Source: an uncultured Saprospiraceae bacterium
GTDB taxonomy: Bacteria; Bacteroidota; Bacteroidia; Chitinophagales; Saprospiraceae
Direction of reading: 5' to 3'
Length of the DNA: 64,000 nucleotides
NCBI GenBank assembly: GCA_937139495.1
Contig: CAKZQC010000006.1
Coordinates: 124,001-188,000, forward strand
Shown here: piece by piece, positions 24,786 to 38,200 of the stretch
Layout: each line of letters opens with the position of its first letter
Position numbering within the stretch: position 1 is the stretch's first letter
Translations under genes and position numbers: made by a program
Notes under the pieces: model-generated
Told to the model about the DNA's origin: nothing
Database searches by the model: none
What the model saw: only the letters and a program-made list of their open reading frames with translations

Positions 24786-26168
24786 ATGAACAACCCAACT
24801 TACTTACAAAGACAATACACCAAGCTCACCCAAAAACTCCAAAAAGCCTATCAATCAGGCAAATTCTACCAATACACACAATATAAGCAAAGCCAATTGC
24901 TCGATAAACTTGCTTCCTATACGCTTCAGCTCAAGAAGCTCGGTATGGCTGCGGCTGTCGTGACTGGAGTCGGTATGGCTACTCCTGCGGTAGGGCAGCA
25001 GATTCCTTTTTTGTTTACAACGCACTTGGATACATTTTTAAAATCAGATGGAGCTAATTTTGTGGATATAGATGGAGATGGCGATTTAGATATTGTTGGC
25101 TTCCATACAGTTTATAATGGAGTTACTCAAAGATCAGATAATTATTATTTTGAAAATGTGGGTAGCACTACACAACCTAACTATCTGCAGAGAACAAAAC
25201 TTTTAAGTGTAGACGATGTAAACAACCCAGTTTTTGTCGATATAGATGGTGATGGAGATTTAGATTGTTTTGCAGGTAAGTATCGATACTATAATTATTA
25301 TTCGGGAACAAAGCAAGCTTATTATGAAAATATAGGAACTGCAACTATTCCTTCCTTTGTAGAAAGGACAGGTAACTTAAACCCTTTAGATAGTGTTAAT
25401 CAGCATCAGCCTCAACAGGGGTTTCAGAGTAATAATTTTGGGTCGGGCTTTAGTGATATAGATGGAGATGGCGATTCAGATTATTTTATTTATAGATCAA
25501 CGAATAATTTGGGTGCAGCAGTCTTAGATTTTTATGAAAATACAGGAACAGCTACATCCCCAATATTTTTGAGACAAACAACTAGTAATCCATTAAGTCA
25601 ATTTAGTGTTTCTTCACGGATATTAACTTATGGTTCACTAAATTTTCATGATGGAGACTTAGATGGAGACTTCGATGTTTTAATTAGGAGTCAGTATTAT
25701 GAAAATACGGGAAGTGCCACAAATCCAATATTTGTAGAGCAAATTGGGTCGGACAACCCCTATGATACACTGGTTTCCCCGTTAAGTGCAACTGCATCTC
25801 CAGATCTTAGAAGTATAGTAGTTGTTGATATAGATGGCGATGGAGATTTAGATGTGTCAGTAGGTAGTGGTTTTTATAACAGTAGAAATCTATATGAAAA
25901 TAGAACAATAGTGCTATCTCTACCAAAAGTAGAACAGCAAAAAATAAACCTAACTATATCTCCTAACCCCACCACAGGCGACTTGCAGCTAGACCGCCCC
26001 ATAACAGGAGCGATGGAAATCTTCAATACGGCAGGTCAAGTAGTACAATCGGCACAACTCAACGAAGAGCAAGTAATTGACTTGGGTGAGTTGACGAATG
26101 GTATTTATTTCTTGAAAGTGCAGACCCTAGAAGGTTTGATTAGTGAGAAAATAATTATAAGCAAATAA
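24786..26168 (+). CDS. FG-GAP/VCBS-repeat T9SS protein with an extended N-terminus
   Basis: A 460-aa protein. The first ~52 residues are polar, rich in Gln, Lys and Tyr and probably helical (YLQRQYTKLTQKLQKAYQ, LLDKLASYTLQLKKLG). Only then comes a signal-like hydrophobic stretch (MAAAVVTGVGMATPAVGQQ). The mature part has at least five DIDGDGDLD-type calcium-binding loops (near residues 95, 152, 224, 291 in variant form, and 351), alternating with YENxG or FENVG strands, as in FG-GAP/VCBS propeller proteins. The last ~75 residues are a T9SS type A domain (ISPNPTTGDLQL, GIYFLKVQTLEG, EKIIISK). No closer internal ATG with a normal signal peptide exists except M54, so the long start may be genuine or M54 may be used. 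It sits between the two giant genes, with terminators on both sides. Confidence 0.8.
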   Translation: MNNPTYLQRQYTKLTQKLQKAYQSGKFYQYTQYKQSQLLDKLASYTLQLKKLGMAAAVVTGVGMATPAVGQQIPFLFTTHLDTFLKSDGANFVDIDGDGDLDIVGFHTVYNGVTQRSDNYYFENVGSTTQPNYLQRTKLLSVDDVNNPVFVDIDGDGDLDCFAGKYRYYNYYSGTKQAYYENIGTATIPSFVERTGNLNPLDSVNQHQPQQGFQSNNFGSGFSDIDGDGDSDYFIYRSTNNLGAAVLDFYENTGTATSPIFLRQTTSNPLSQFSVSSRILTYGSLNFHDGDLDGDFDVLIRSQYYENTGSATNPIFVEQIGSDNPYDTLVSPLSATASPDLRSIVVVDIDGDGDLDVSVGSGFYNSRNLYENRTIVLSLPKVEQQKINLTISPNPTTGDLQLDRPITGAMEIFNTAGQVVQSAQLNEEQVIDLGELTNGIYFLKVQTLEGLISEKIIISK

Positions 26169-26172
26169 AAAC

Positions 26173-26213
26173 AATCTAGAGTGGGTTGTAATTTCACCCA
26201 CTCTAGATTCCTT
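26173..26213 (+). terminator. intrinsic terminator after the FG-GAP gene
   Basis: Perfect 14-bp stem AATCTAGAGTGGGT (26173-26186) and ACCCACTCTAGATT (26196-26209), 9-nt loop, followed by cctttct. It separates the FG-GAP gene from the second giant gene. Confidence 0.82.
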
Positions 26214-26256
26214 TCTACTCTTCTTCTGATATGATCATTCCCTAAAAAAAATAATT

Positions 26257-29200
26257 ATGAATAAATTTAGACTTTTACCTTTTCTAGTTATTGTCTTATT
26301 TTATCTTTTGCCACAAATGGCAATGGCACAGACTTGTCCAACGGGTAGTGATGTTACTATCAAAAGAGTAGGAGGAGGAAGCGGAACGGCAGCAGGAGAT
26401 GAGACAAATTTAGTTGCTGGTAATACTACTGCTTTTAATGTATGTCAAGGTACTGAGTACATCATTAATTTACCTGACGGAGACACTATTAATACTTTTC
26501 CTTCAGCAAGTGTCTATTATCCAGCGATTGCAACTAATACAATATCTCACGATTTTGCTAACCCGCTTATAATTGATAATTTGACTAAGGGGACGGAAAT
26601 TAGAGTTGTGTTTACAGGAGCAAGCATGGTAATGGCACTGAAGAATGGTGCTGCTTCGCCGTGTTCATACGAATTTCAAGCGTTAGCTCTACCAAGTTTG
26701 GCAATTGCACAAATGGACAATAATTTCACAAATGCAATTTCTGCACCAACTGCCATTTGTGCCAATGAGGGTGTTTATCTTCGAGGATCTTGTAGTAATA
26801 GTTGTGGTGGGGCTAATACGCAAACATATAGCTGGGTTATTAAGGATATGAGTGGGACAACAGTTGCTAGTCAAGCGGCTTCTTCAGCGTCAGATTATAC
26901 CCCAAACACTTCGTTTCTGCCGCCAGCAGAGTATAATGCCTACTTGACTATGAGCGCATCAGGGAGATTAGATATGGTAACTGGAAGCGGTACGACAGGG
27001 GGGCTTTGTGCTGTGACTATTGATAGTCATTTTCGGATAGACCCTGTACCGGTGCTTACTAGTGTTACTTTGAATGGTAATTCTCTAGGGGAAATTTGTA
27101 GCCATGATGTAATTACTGCTGAGATAACATGTGTAAGTGCTTGTCCAACAGATATTACGTCTAATGCTTACACATGGATTCTTGATGATAATGGGGGTAT
27201 GAATATCAGTAATCTACCTAGTCTACCTGGAATTGGAACAGTTGTAAACCCTCCTAATCCGATTTCAATTAGTAGGATAATTAATCCAACAACTGATAAC
27301 ATTGCTGCTAATACTAGCGGTAATCCTACTTATAGATTAGGGTTTGAAGCAACCAATGATTTTGGATGTACAACAAGATATCGACCTCCAGCTACACCTG
27401 CGAATACACAGAATTTGATAGTGAATGGGGAACCTGCGGTTACTTTAATGTATGATATTGATGGCACTTTCTCATCAGTAGGAAGTACAGAGCCACCAAC
27501 TAGTAGCGCTGCAACATTATGCGAAGGGGGGTTTATAGCTTTCAGAGCTACCCCTAATAATATTAATTATAACAACTACACCTGGGCAGCGACTTCTTCC
27601 GAAGATGGAACCGCAGTAATCCCGTTTTATGAGTCAACCGGAGCCACTGTTAGTGCCCTTTCTGGTACCAGCAAAAATCAATTTAGTTATACCTCAAGTG
27701 CGGGAGAGAGTACAGCAGATAGTGATAATAAAAATCCTGTGACTTACTCCGTCACCGTAACCGATGCCAATGGTTGTACCAGTACGGATGCTGTTGTATT
27801 GACGACGCAAGCTACTCCCACACCCACTTTTGATTCTCCCGGAGTTTTGAATGCCAACGGAAACCCTAAATATGTTGTTTGTGAAGGAGAAGTACTGAAC
27901 CTACAATCGACTGGCTGTAGTACTTGTGACGGCACGAAAACCAATACTAATAACGACCTAGATTACCTTTGGTGGGAAAATGCTAGTAATCCACAATCTA
28001 TTCCAGGGAATGTAAATCCTTCTCCTACGGCTACCAATATATTACCCTTAGTTGCATTCAATCCAACTTATGCTAGTAGTAGTAGAAATGTAACGGGAAG
28101 ACATATAACAGGAATCGTATATAACGATTTAAGTGATCCTGGAATATATGAAGGTGGAAATAGCACATCTCATACTTTTCCCAATGCTGCTGCTGATGAT
28201 GATTTTAATACAATAGCTCCATCGTATATATTCTCACTAAGAACGTATTATACTTATAATGGATCAGACTATTGTTATGGAGATCAAGAAATAGAAGTAG
28301 AAGTGACCGCTACTCCAGATGCTACTCAAGTACTAACAGCAGATCCTGCGACTCCAACGGTCGCAAAGACGGAATTCTGTGTAGGAGATATTGTTAGGTT
28401 GATATCCACGACACAAGCCCAAAATTATCGGTATGAATTATTAAATTCTTCCGATCAGGTGGTTAGTGTTTTACAAGATAGTTCGGCTGTTGAATTTGAT
28501 TATTTATTGACGAATATAGGGACTTCAGGAGATGTCAAGTTTAGGTTAATTGCCAGCTCAGGAGACTGTAAAACGGAACACTCTTTTAGCATCAAGGTAT
28601 ATAGTAAACCTACAGTAAGTCTAAACGCTACACCATCCTACCCTACGCTTGCCGCTATTCCGATTAATATGCCTGCCAGTAATGGTACGGGAGATAATGG
28701 TACTGGCAATAACCCCCAATATACATATAATATAACTACTACTGGAATAGAACTCCCATACACCAATACTACGACAACAACAACTAGTTCAGTTGTTAAC
28801 AACAATGGTGGTAATTATATTTTGTCGATAGATTCATTGCCAAAGCAATTGGGGTATCAGGTTAGTGTATTTGTGACAGACGAAGATGGTATTGGCTGTA
28901 GATCTGATGTGGAGACAGATGTTTTTGACGTAGTTGATTATACCTCTATACAAATAGGTAAACTTCGTATAACGCCAACTGGACCACTTTCTGTAGTAGA
29001 AGACAGAATATGTATAGGAGACACCCTAGAACTGAACGTTTTAGGGTCAAGTCCAGACTATCGTTATGATTGGAATGCTGGTGAGGACACGACCCAATCC
29101 ATAAGAGTTCCGATCGGGCCTAGTACTCCCCGTCAGGTTATGAATAGGGTGATAGTTTCTACTACTCAACCAGAGGTTATTCGTTATGTTTGTGGTGTGA

Positions 29201-32200
29201 TTTATACTCCTTATGTAGAACTCGAACACGAGCCAATAAGAGGAGGACTTACACCTTGTTGTGGTCCAAATATCAATCAGAATAGACCTGTCTTAAACCC
29301 CAATATAGGCTCTATTACAATTGCACCATCACAAACTGTAAATTCGAGTGGCAGTAGTACGTATATTTATTGTACCGATACACTAGAAACGCAGCAGATT
29401 GTAAGAGACATAATTGATACTACTTACTTATCAGTTCCTGAATTAAACATGATTCCTTCAGGAGATACGGCTGTATGTTTTGGAGAAGATTTATTAGCAG
29501 AAGCTACTTGTCCCACCTGTGCTTTTCCTGTCGATTATTCTTTTAATGGCGGAACTGGTGTTAGTGGTGTTTCGGGGGATACCATAAGACAGCTTTATTC
29601 AAGTACAACTGATTTTAGAGTCATATTAATAGCGAAAGATTATTATGATTGTCCAGATACTGTAATAAGTAATGTCAAGATCAACCCTTTACCAGGATTA
29701 TCGATTGTACATCCTACATCCAATGTGGATACCGCCGCTCGTTTCTGTCCAACAGGTTCTGTCCTAATTACAGCAAATACGATTAAACCTTCTACTTATG
29801 TTTGGAGTACGACACAAACTAGCCAGTCCATATCTATAAATAATAATAGATTGTATAAAGTCACAGCTACAACAGGATTTTGTAGTGAAAAAGATTCTAT
29901 TTATGGTTTACCTTATGTACCAGAAACACCTATCATTGTAGATAGCAATGATGACCCTGTAGCAACAAGTCATTATTTATGTGGGTATGATCCTGATACA
30001 CTCAAGCTACAGCCTAGTAGCTGTGTGGGATGTAATGTAAGATGGAATACAGGGCAGACTACATCCGATATTTATGTGAATAATCAAGGAGGTTATTATC
30101 TTACCGCTCAAGATGCTAACGGTTGTGATGCGATTAGTAATCCAGTTATGGTTATTCAGTCAACAGAAGGTTATAATAGCCCTGTGACAGGAGGACCATC
30201 TGAAATATGTGGAGGAAATCCAGCTTATTTGGATGTACCTGCTTGCGTAGGGTGTCAGTATACTTGGTATCGCAATAGTTCTTATTCGATAGCACAGCAA
30301 GATACTGTTGGTCAAACAAGAGGGATTCAAATTGATACGGTTGGAGATTATTATACAGTCGTGACCAATCAGAATGGATGTGAATTTGAAAGTGCTATAT
30401 TTAGTATTACCACCAATTCTATCGGAACACCTATAGCCTACCAATCTACAGATTCGCTTTGTGGAAACAATGGCATCGCTACACTATGGACTAAATACAA
30501 CCCATTGTATAGCTATCAATGGTTCAAAGATGGAGTCATTGTAAGTGCAGGAATAGACACGATGTTGACTGTAAATACCATCGGACGATATCATGTAGAG
30601 GTAACCTATGCTAATGGATGTATAGAATCCTCTAACCCATTAAAGATAAGTGCAGCCACTTTCAGTCCCCAAATGACAGTAAGTAACAATACTATTTGCC
30701 CTGGAAATGCCTCTATTGTATCTACACCATTGCGTCCAGGATGGAAGTATCAGTGGTATCGCAATGGAGTTTTGGTTAGTGGTGCAACAGGGTCGAGTTA
30801 TTTGGCTGCACAGCCAGGAGAATACTATGCTAGTGTAACCACTGACTATTTATGCAAAGCTAATACTAACCGTGAACTACTAACAAGTTCTTCTTTAATA
30901 CAACCAATAGCTAGTACTGTTACACCCAATGTTTGTTTTGGAGATACAGCAGTAACAACAGTTTCTTTATGCTCTGGATGTAGTTATCAATGGTTTGATA
31001 ATACTACTGGGGTTGCTATTAGTATAGATTCTACGATTTCTTATAGGAATCAAATGGGTAGTATTGTAGCTGGACGAAAAGATGTTTATGTTTTGGCTAG
31101 TAGAGATAATTGTTCTGCTAAATCCAATGTGCTTTCTATTAACTTCAATTCAGTTGTGAAGCCAGCAATCTATTCTGCTTCAGGTGCACCTAGTGTCTGT
31201 AATGGGAGAAGTGCTATACTTTCTACGAATAGTTGTATGAACTGTGATTATGTGTGGCTAAAAGAAGGTAATCCAGTTATTGGAGGTCCTAATGACACTG
31301 CTATTGCAGTCTCAGGAATATCTAATATAGGTTTATACAGTGTAGCGGTTACTTATAATAGTGGGTGCTCAGATGTTTCGGATACATTAAGAGTAACGAA
31401 CGGAGGATATGCTTCTAACAACATTAGTTTGGTGAGCACGGATCCTGTCCATAATGTTATTTGTAATGGAACAGCTGAAAGATTAATTACAACTACAATA
31501 CCATTTAATAGCCAAAATTTATATACTTTATTTAGAAACAACACACCTGTTACAGGAAATATTAGACAATCTAATAATGAATTTATAGTGGTAACACCAG
31601 GTGTATATACGGTAGAAATCGAAAATGCTGCAGGGTGTAAGCAATTGACACAAGCAGTACAGATGGATGCCGTAAATATATCGCCAGTACTTGAGGCTCG
31701 TGCTACTGCTGATCCTACCTCGATTACAGCAAGTGCCATCTGTGGGCCTGATGGAACAGTATATTTAGAGGCAAGTAATTGTGTAGGCTGTAATTTCCAA
31801 TTTGAGAAAGTGGCTAGTCCTAATGTTGTAGAACAGTCTTTTTCTAGTACAAATAATTACCTGACTAAACAAGGTCCTGCAGGAACAGGGAGTTACTTAG
31901 TAAAGGGGGAAGATAGAGGCTGCATAGCGAACTCGAACTTGGTGCAGATTAATAACTTACCAGCCATTGATATGACTACTACTTTTACTGATACTAGTAT
32001 TTGTAATGGACAATCAATTACAATGTCTTATGATGCTGTCGCACAATCTAATTGTACTAGTTGTGGATACAGTTGGTTAAGGTCAGATACAGTAATCTTT
32101 ATTCCAGTTTCGGCAATAGATACTATTGGATCTCCTGTCAATGGAGCCACCAATCCACAATTGACCACTACACAAGATGGCTACTATACTTTGGAAGTAA

Positions 32201-35200
32201 CAAACTTGAACAATGGCTGTGTGGATACTTCCGCTAGAATCAAAATTATAGAAGTGACCCCTCCCGTAGGTTTTGATCTACGTTTGGCAGATACCAGTGT
32301 TACCAGTTTGGTGGGAACACCATTAGCCACCACAGGTAATCCAATCAATTTGAGAGAGTGGCTATATCCAGCCTATATTCGTTCGATTGCCACTGTAAAT
32401 GTTGCGGTATCGGATAGTTTTAGTACGGCACCTTACAATGCAGCTTTAGCTGCTAATGCAGGATTAATTGATAGTATATTTACACCAGCCAATAATTTGT
32501 TTGGTTTCCACTTGGTAACTTATCAATATGATACGGCAGGTTGTAGCTTCGAGACAAGTGATGTATTGGAAATACTAGCTCCTCCAGGGGTTACGATTGC
32601 TAATACCAATCCAGCTTCTGTTGCTTACGAAGCTTGTGTCACTGATACACTGATATTACAAACACAAAATTTGAGCTTTGTGCCTGATAGTGTTCAAGTA
32701 CATGACCAACAAGGGGTCTATATTACTATAGCTATTGATTCTATGGTAGTTGATACCAATGTATATGGTGGTTATACGGTGTATAACACAACGATACACT
32801 TGGAAGTACCAAGCGATGCGAAAGAGTCTTCTCTGCGATTGGTTACGAATACTGATACCTTACTAACGCCATTTTTGTTAGTACACAACCAAGATTTACA
32901 GATTACAGGTTTGCCTACCGCTTTGTGTAGCAATGGTAGTCCGATTGTATTGGCAGGTTCGCCTTTGGGAGGTGATTTCTTTGTAGAAGAAGCTATTGGT
33001 GGTCTTAGACTACCTACGGTAATGTCTGGCGATACGCTTGATCCAAGCAAGTTGCGTCCAATCTCGAAATATGTCAATGGCGAATACCCACTACACGTAG
33101 TGTATGGTTTTACCGAGTCTTATACGAACAATAACTTATGTCCGGTACTAGATACGGTACAAGTACCTATTGTCGCTAAGGATGTATTTTTGAGTGCGGT
33201 ATCTTTCAATCAAATTGCTAATTCACAGACAAGAGATACACTTGCTTATTTGGTCAATAGAACAACGCCGCAGCGTGCCAAAGCAATCCGCCCTCACTAC
33301 AATATTAGTTATAGTGGTAGCTTTACAAGTCCTGCTGGAGGGCCTAAATACTTCTTGCCCCAAAATGCAGGAATTGGCAGACATGCGTTGACGTATAAAA
33401 TCACAACGGGAGATGTTCTTACAGGTGTCTGTAGTAATTCTGTACAAGATAGTATTACCGTCATTGCCGCACCAAGAGCATTGACAATGCCTGATACGAT
33501 TTGTGACAATTTTGCACCCTTTGCTTTTGGTAGAGATGCTGCTTATATAGAGACAACCACTAATCCATACAATGTGGATAATGGAACGACACTATATAAT
33601 GATACTAAAAACATCATGAGTGTTTATTCAACACTTAATAATCAAGCGATTGATACGATATCAAATGCTAGAAACCTAGAACAATACGTGTATGACGTAA
33701 CTCAATTGCCGAGTACTGTTCGTCATGATACTATTGTCATAGAATATAAATTCTATAGAAAAATAGATAGCTTAGGTGGTACACCTGATTCGTTTGAGTA
33801 TGTAATCGGAAAAGTGTTCAAACCAATCTATATAGAGGCTAGAAATGATACCGTACGTATTGATTCTAGTATTGTAGATGCTGTTTATTGCGAAAGAAAC
33901 GCTTTGCATTTGTTGAGTGGAATACCTGCTATTAATAATAGTGGAGTAGGCGGGTACTTCTCCTTAGAGGGTGGAACTGGAGCTTACTCAACAGAAGCTA
34001 CGCTAGTTAATAATGTTATTAATCCTTATACTGTCCACAATATTGATAGTGCAATGGATGTAACCTATCGACTAATTTATTACTTGAACGGTGTGGTTTG
34101 TAAGAATTCCGATACTATGAATATTGTTATTCCAGAACGTCTGAATACTGCTTTTGCCACGGCAACAGGCGGAGATGAATTCTGTGATAGTGATGCTCCT
34201 GTTCAAATTACGCATAGCATCATGCCAACAGATACAGCTATCTGGAAAGTAGGTGGTGTTCCTCAATCAAACTACTTGTTCCGTCCGATTCCATTGAATC
34301 CTGGTACGCACGTAGTAGAGCTAGAAGCACAAGATACTTTTGGTTGTACTTATAGTACTAAAGATACGTTCACTATACATGGCTTACCTAATATTACTTT
34401 TAGTCAGACAATAGGTGGGCAATATTGTACTAATGATCCGATTGAGCAGTTTGTAGTTAACCCTAGTCCTTATTGTCCAGGGTTTGATTCTACTGCGAGC
34501 CAATTTTTGGTCAATGAGACATTTGATGCAGGTATTCCAGCCAACTGGACGGTCTATAACGAAAGACCAGCTTCTAAGCAATGGCAAACAGATGTGTCAA
34601 ATCCTTATAGTGGAACAGGTTGTGTGGTAGTAGATACAACACATTTCAACGACACCCGTACTACATTGGTAACAGATACCTTACAACTAATAGCTGGACA
34701 TCAGTACCAGATTACTTTTTTGGCTAAAGTGTCAGAAGTTGCTGGGGAATGTGCTGTTAATACTGGTACAGCACCAAATGCTGCGGTTAGTCCTTGTAAT
34801 GCAAAATTGCGAGTACTGTTAGGACGACAAAATGTTATTACAGCATTAACTACTGTTCCTGCCGATTATCCACAGTTGAGCAATGATGCAACTTACGTAC
34901 CTTTCACTGTCAATTATACACCAATTATTACAGGACCATGGTTCTTAGGATTGCAAGTATATACAGAGGACTGGGGACGCTCTATACGAGTAGATGAATT
35001 GCGTATGCGCGATATTACTGCTCCTGCTTGTTACGACAGTGGTATTGGATTTATGTCAGGTGCAGGAGTTAATAACATAGTAGATTCGCTCTATCAGTTT
35101 GATCCATCAGCAATCAGTCCAGGTATTAATAATGTCAAATATACTTATACCAACCAGTATGGTTGTACGGATAGTTTAGTTCAGCAAACAACTATCAATG

Positions 35201-38200
35201 CTTTCCCTGTGGTAACCATGACGGATTTGGATCCAATGTACTGTGATAATATGCCAGCAGAAGCATTGATTGGTAACCCTGGAGGAGGAACATTTACAAA
35301 TACTGTTGCAGGAAATTTATATGACACTTTGAGTCCTCAATTTACGCCAGCTACTTATTGGCCAGCCAATGGAGGAACCGATATTGTCACTTATACTTAT
35401 ACAGACCCTGCTACTTTGTGTAGTAGTTTTGCACAAGAAACGGTCGTTATACAAGAAATTGTAGATACTGCAATTCTACAGATAGACAGCTTTGGTGTCG
35501 GATACTGTGAAGATGCAAATGGTGTTGCTTTGATTGTGAATGCTACTAGTCCTTTGGCTGCCTCTGGCGTGTTCTCTGGATACGGTGTTCGTGGTGATAG
35601 CTTAGGAAGTGGTGTCGCTATGTTCTATCCAGATAGTGCTATCCTAGATGCAGGTAGAACAGGTGATATGGAAATTACCTATATTTTCCCTACAGGTTCG
35701 GGTTGTGTGGACACTACCAAAAAGACAGTACGTGTACATGCTACGCCAGACTTGAGTTGGGCAAACTTGCCTGACAGCATTTGCTTTAATGGAGATACCA
35801 TACAAGTTCGAGTGATTAATAGAGAAGTAAGCGGTGCATTGGGTAATGTTGTTGGAATAGATACTTTAGGTGTCCAAACAGGTTCATTTACGACTACACC
35901 TGCGGTTAACTTTATTGGTCTATCTGATTTCTTGGTGGCTTCAGTGGTCAATAGAAACGTAGATTACTCACACGTTTATTACGAATATACGGATATTCAC
36001 AGATGTTCGGCTGCATTGTCGGATTCTGTCAGAATGGATAGTGTACCCATTATACGATTTGAAGGAATTGATCCTTATTTCTGCGAAAACCAAGATTCTA
36101 GCTTATTGCTAGCGTTCCCACCGTACAAGGTTGGATCTGGTTACTTGCAGATAGGAGCAGCTCCTGATACAACTAGTTTTGATAGTTCATTCTATTGGAT
36201 AGTACCGAGCAATTTAGTTGGGGCAGGGCCATCTACCGATGTTTATCCTGTGTATTATACTTACGAAGATACTAGAGGTTGTGTGGGCGAAGGTGTCGAT
36301 ACTTTTGAAGTAAGACCATTCCCACGTATCAGCTTTAGCGGTATTCAGGATTCATTCTGTCGTGATGTAGATTCTTTGCATAACTTGATGGATGTAGTTC
36401 CAAATTCTATTGATTACGGAACGTTCACAGATAATTTAGCACTGACGAGCATCTTCCAAGATTCATTCTTGAATTTGGCTGCGGCAGTAGGACCTAGATT
36501 AGTGAGTTATAACTTTACAGATAGTAGTACTTTGTGTAGCAATACCGATAGCTTTATGGTGTACGTATTCAGCACGCCAAGTATTACTTACGAATCATTT
36601 GGAGGTTGTGTTGGTTCTGATGTTTCCTTTGACGGAGAAATGCTTAATGGGTCTATTGTAGATTCGATTACGAATATTAGTTGGAACTTCGGAGATGGAA
36701 CCGTTATCAATAACGCACCATTAGATACGACTCCAACAGGTATTCCTGTTATTTCGCATCAATATAATAGTAGTAGTGTTTACCAAGCCATTATGAGTAT
36801 TACCAATCAGGGGCTATGTACCGTAAGTGATACACAAGATGTGATTGTGTCGCCTTCTATTGATTTGAGTTTGGCAGATTATGACCAAAACTTTGAAGGA
36901 ACGAGTGGTGAATGGTACAATGCACAACCGTTTGGTACCGATACTACACAGGTATGGCAATACATACAAGGATTGAATGGAGATACCACCATTGTTGATT
37001 TGTTGAATAGTGCTTGGGTAACAGCAGGTAACAATCCTTACAATGCTAATATGACAGGTTGGTTATATACTCCTTGTTTTGACTTTACGTTATCTGAACG
37101 ACCGATGGTCGTACTCGATATGTGGCGCGATATGGTGCAGAATGTAGATGGTGTTGTATTGGAATACTATCGTGCAGACAGTGCCGATTGGGTAGTCGTA
37201 GGAGATAATAACAAAGGTATCAATTGGTATCAATCTGCTTTTGTACTCTCTAGACCAGGTCAACAACAGTTGGCTAGTAACCCAATGGGATGGACAGGTG
37301 ACAGTCCGAAGCGTTCGAAAGATAACAAAGGCTGGGAAGACCTTCGTTTCCGCTTGGATCAGTTCAAAGGACAGAAAGATATTCGTTTCCGTTTGGCATT
37401 TGCTTCTTCTCCTCAGACTATTTTGAGTCTGAAATCGGAAGGGGTAGCTGTTGATAACTTCTGGGTAGGAGAGCGTACTAGAAATATATTGCTCGAACAC
37501 TTTAGTAACGAAAACTATACTACTGCAGGTACAGATATGCACACAATTGATACAAATCTTTACAGACAAGTATTTAACCCTTACAATGGATTGGATGTCA
37601 AATTGATAGAGTACCATACTTCTATAGCTGGTGCGAGTGATATTAATTACCAAATGAATAAACCAGATGCAGACTCAAGAGAGTTGTACTATGGTTTGGC
37701 TAGCGAAAACCAATACTTATTGAATGGTGCTAGAGTGGGTAATGGTAGAACATCGAACTTGGCTCAAAATGATTTGGATTATGCGATGCTTCAGTATCCT
37801 AAGTTCCAGATAGATATTGATCCAGTTGTTCTTCAGAATGGCAACGAACTACAAGTAGATGCCAATATTGAAGCACTTGATAGCTTAGGGTTTGATCAGT
37901 ACATTGTACACACGGTTGTTATTCAGGGTAGCAATAGCTATGATAAGTTTGGTAACGAAAAACTAAACGTCATGCGCAAAATGTTGCCTGATGGGCTTCA
38001 AGGACGTGAATATACACGTGCATTCGGTGCAGGTAATAGATTAGCTGTGTCTGAAACTTGGAGAGGTATCCCGAACAATATTGACCCAACCAAATTGGAA
38101 GTGGTGGTGTTTGTTCAGAACTTGACAACCAAAGAAGTTTACCAGTCTGCTAGTACGCAGAATCTAGTAATGTTTATACCAGTAGATAATATTGAGGATA

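Noticed and set aside
37090..37653. 187-codon minus-strand ORF inside the 4068-aa gene
   Set aside because: It is antisense to the conserved C-terminal domains, has atypical composition with many Ile, Tyr and Ser residues, and no recognisable motif; a shadow frame.
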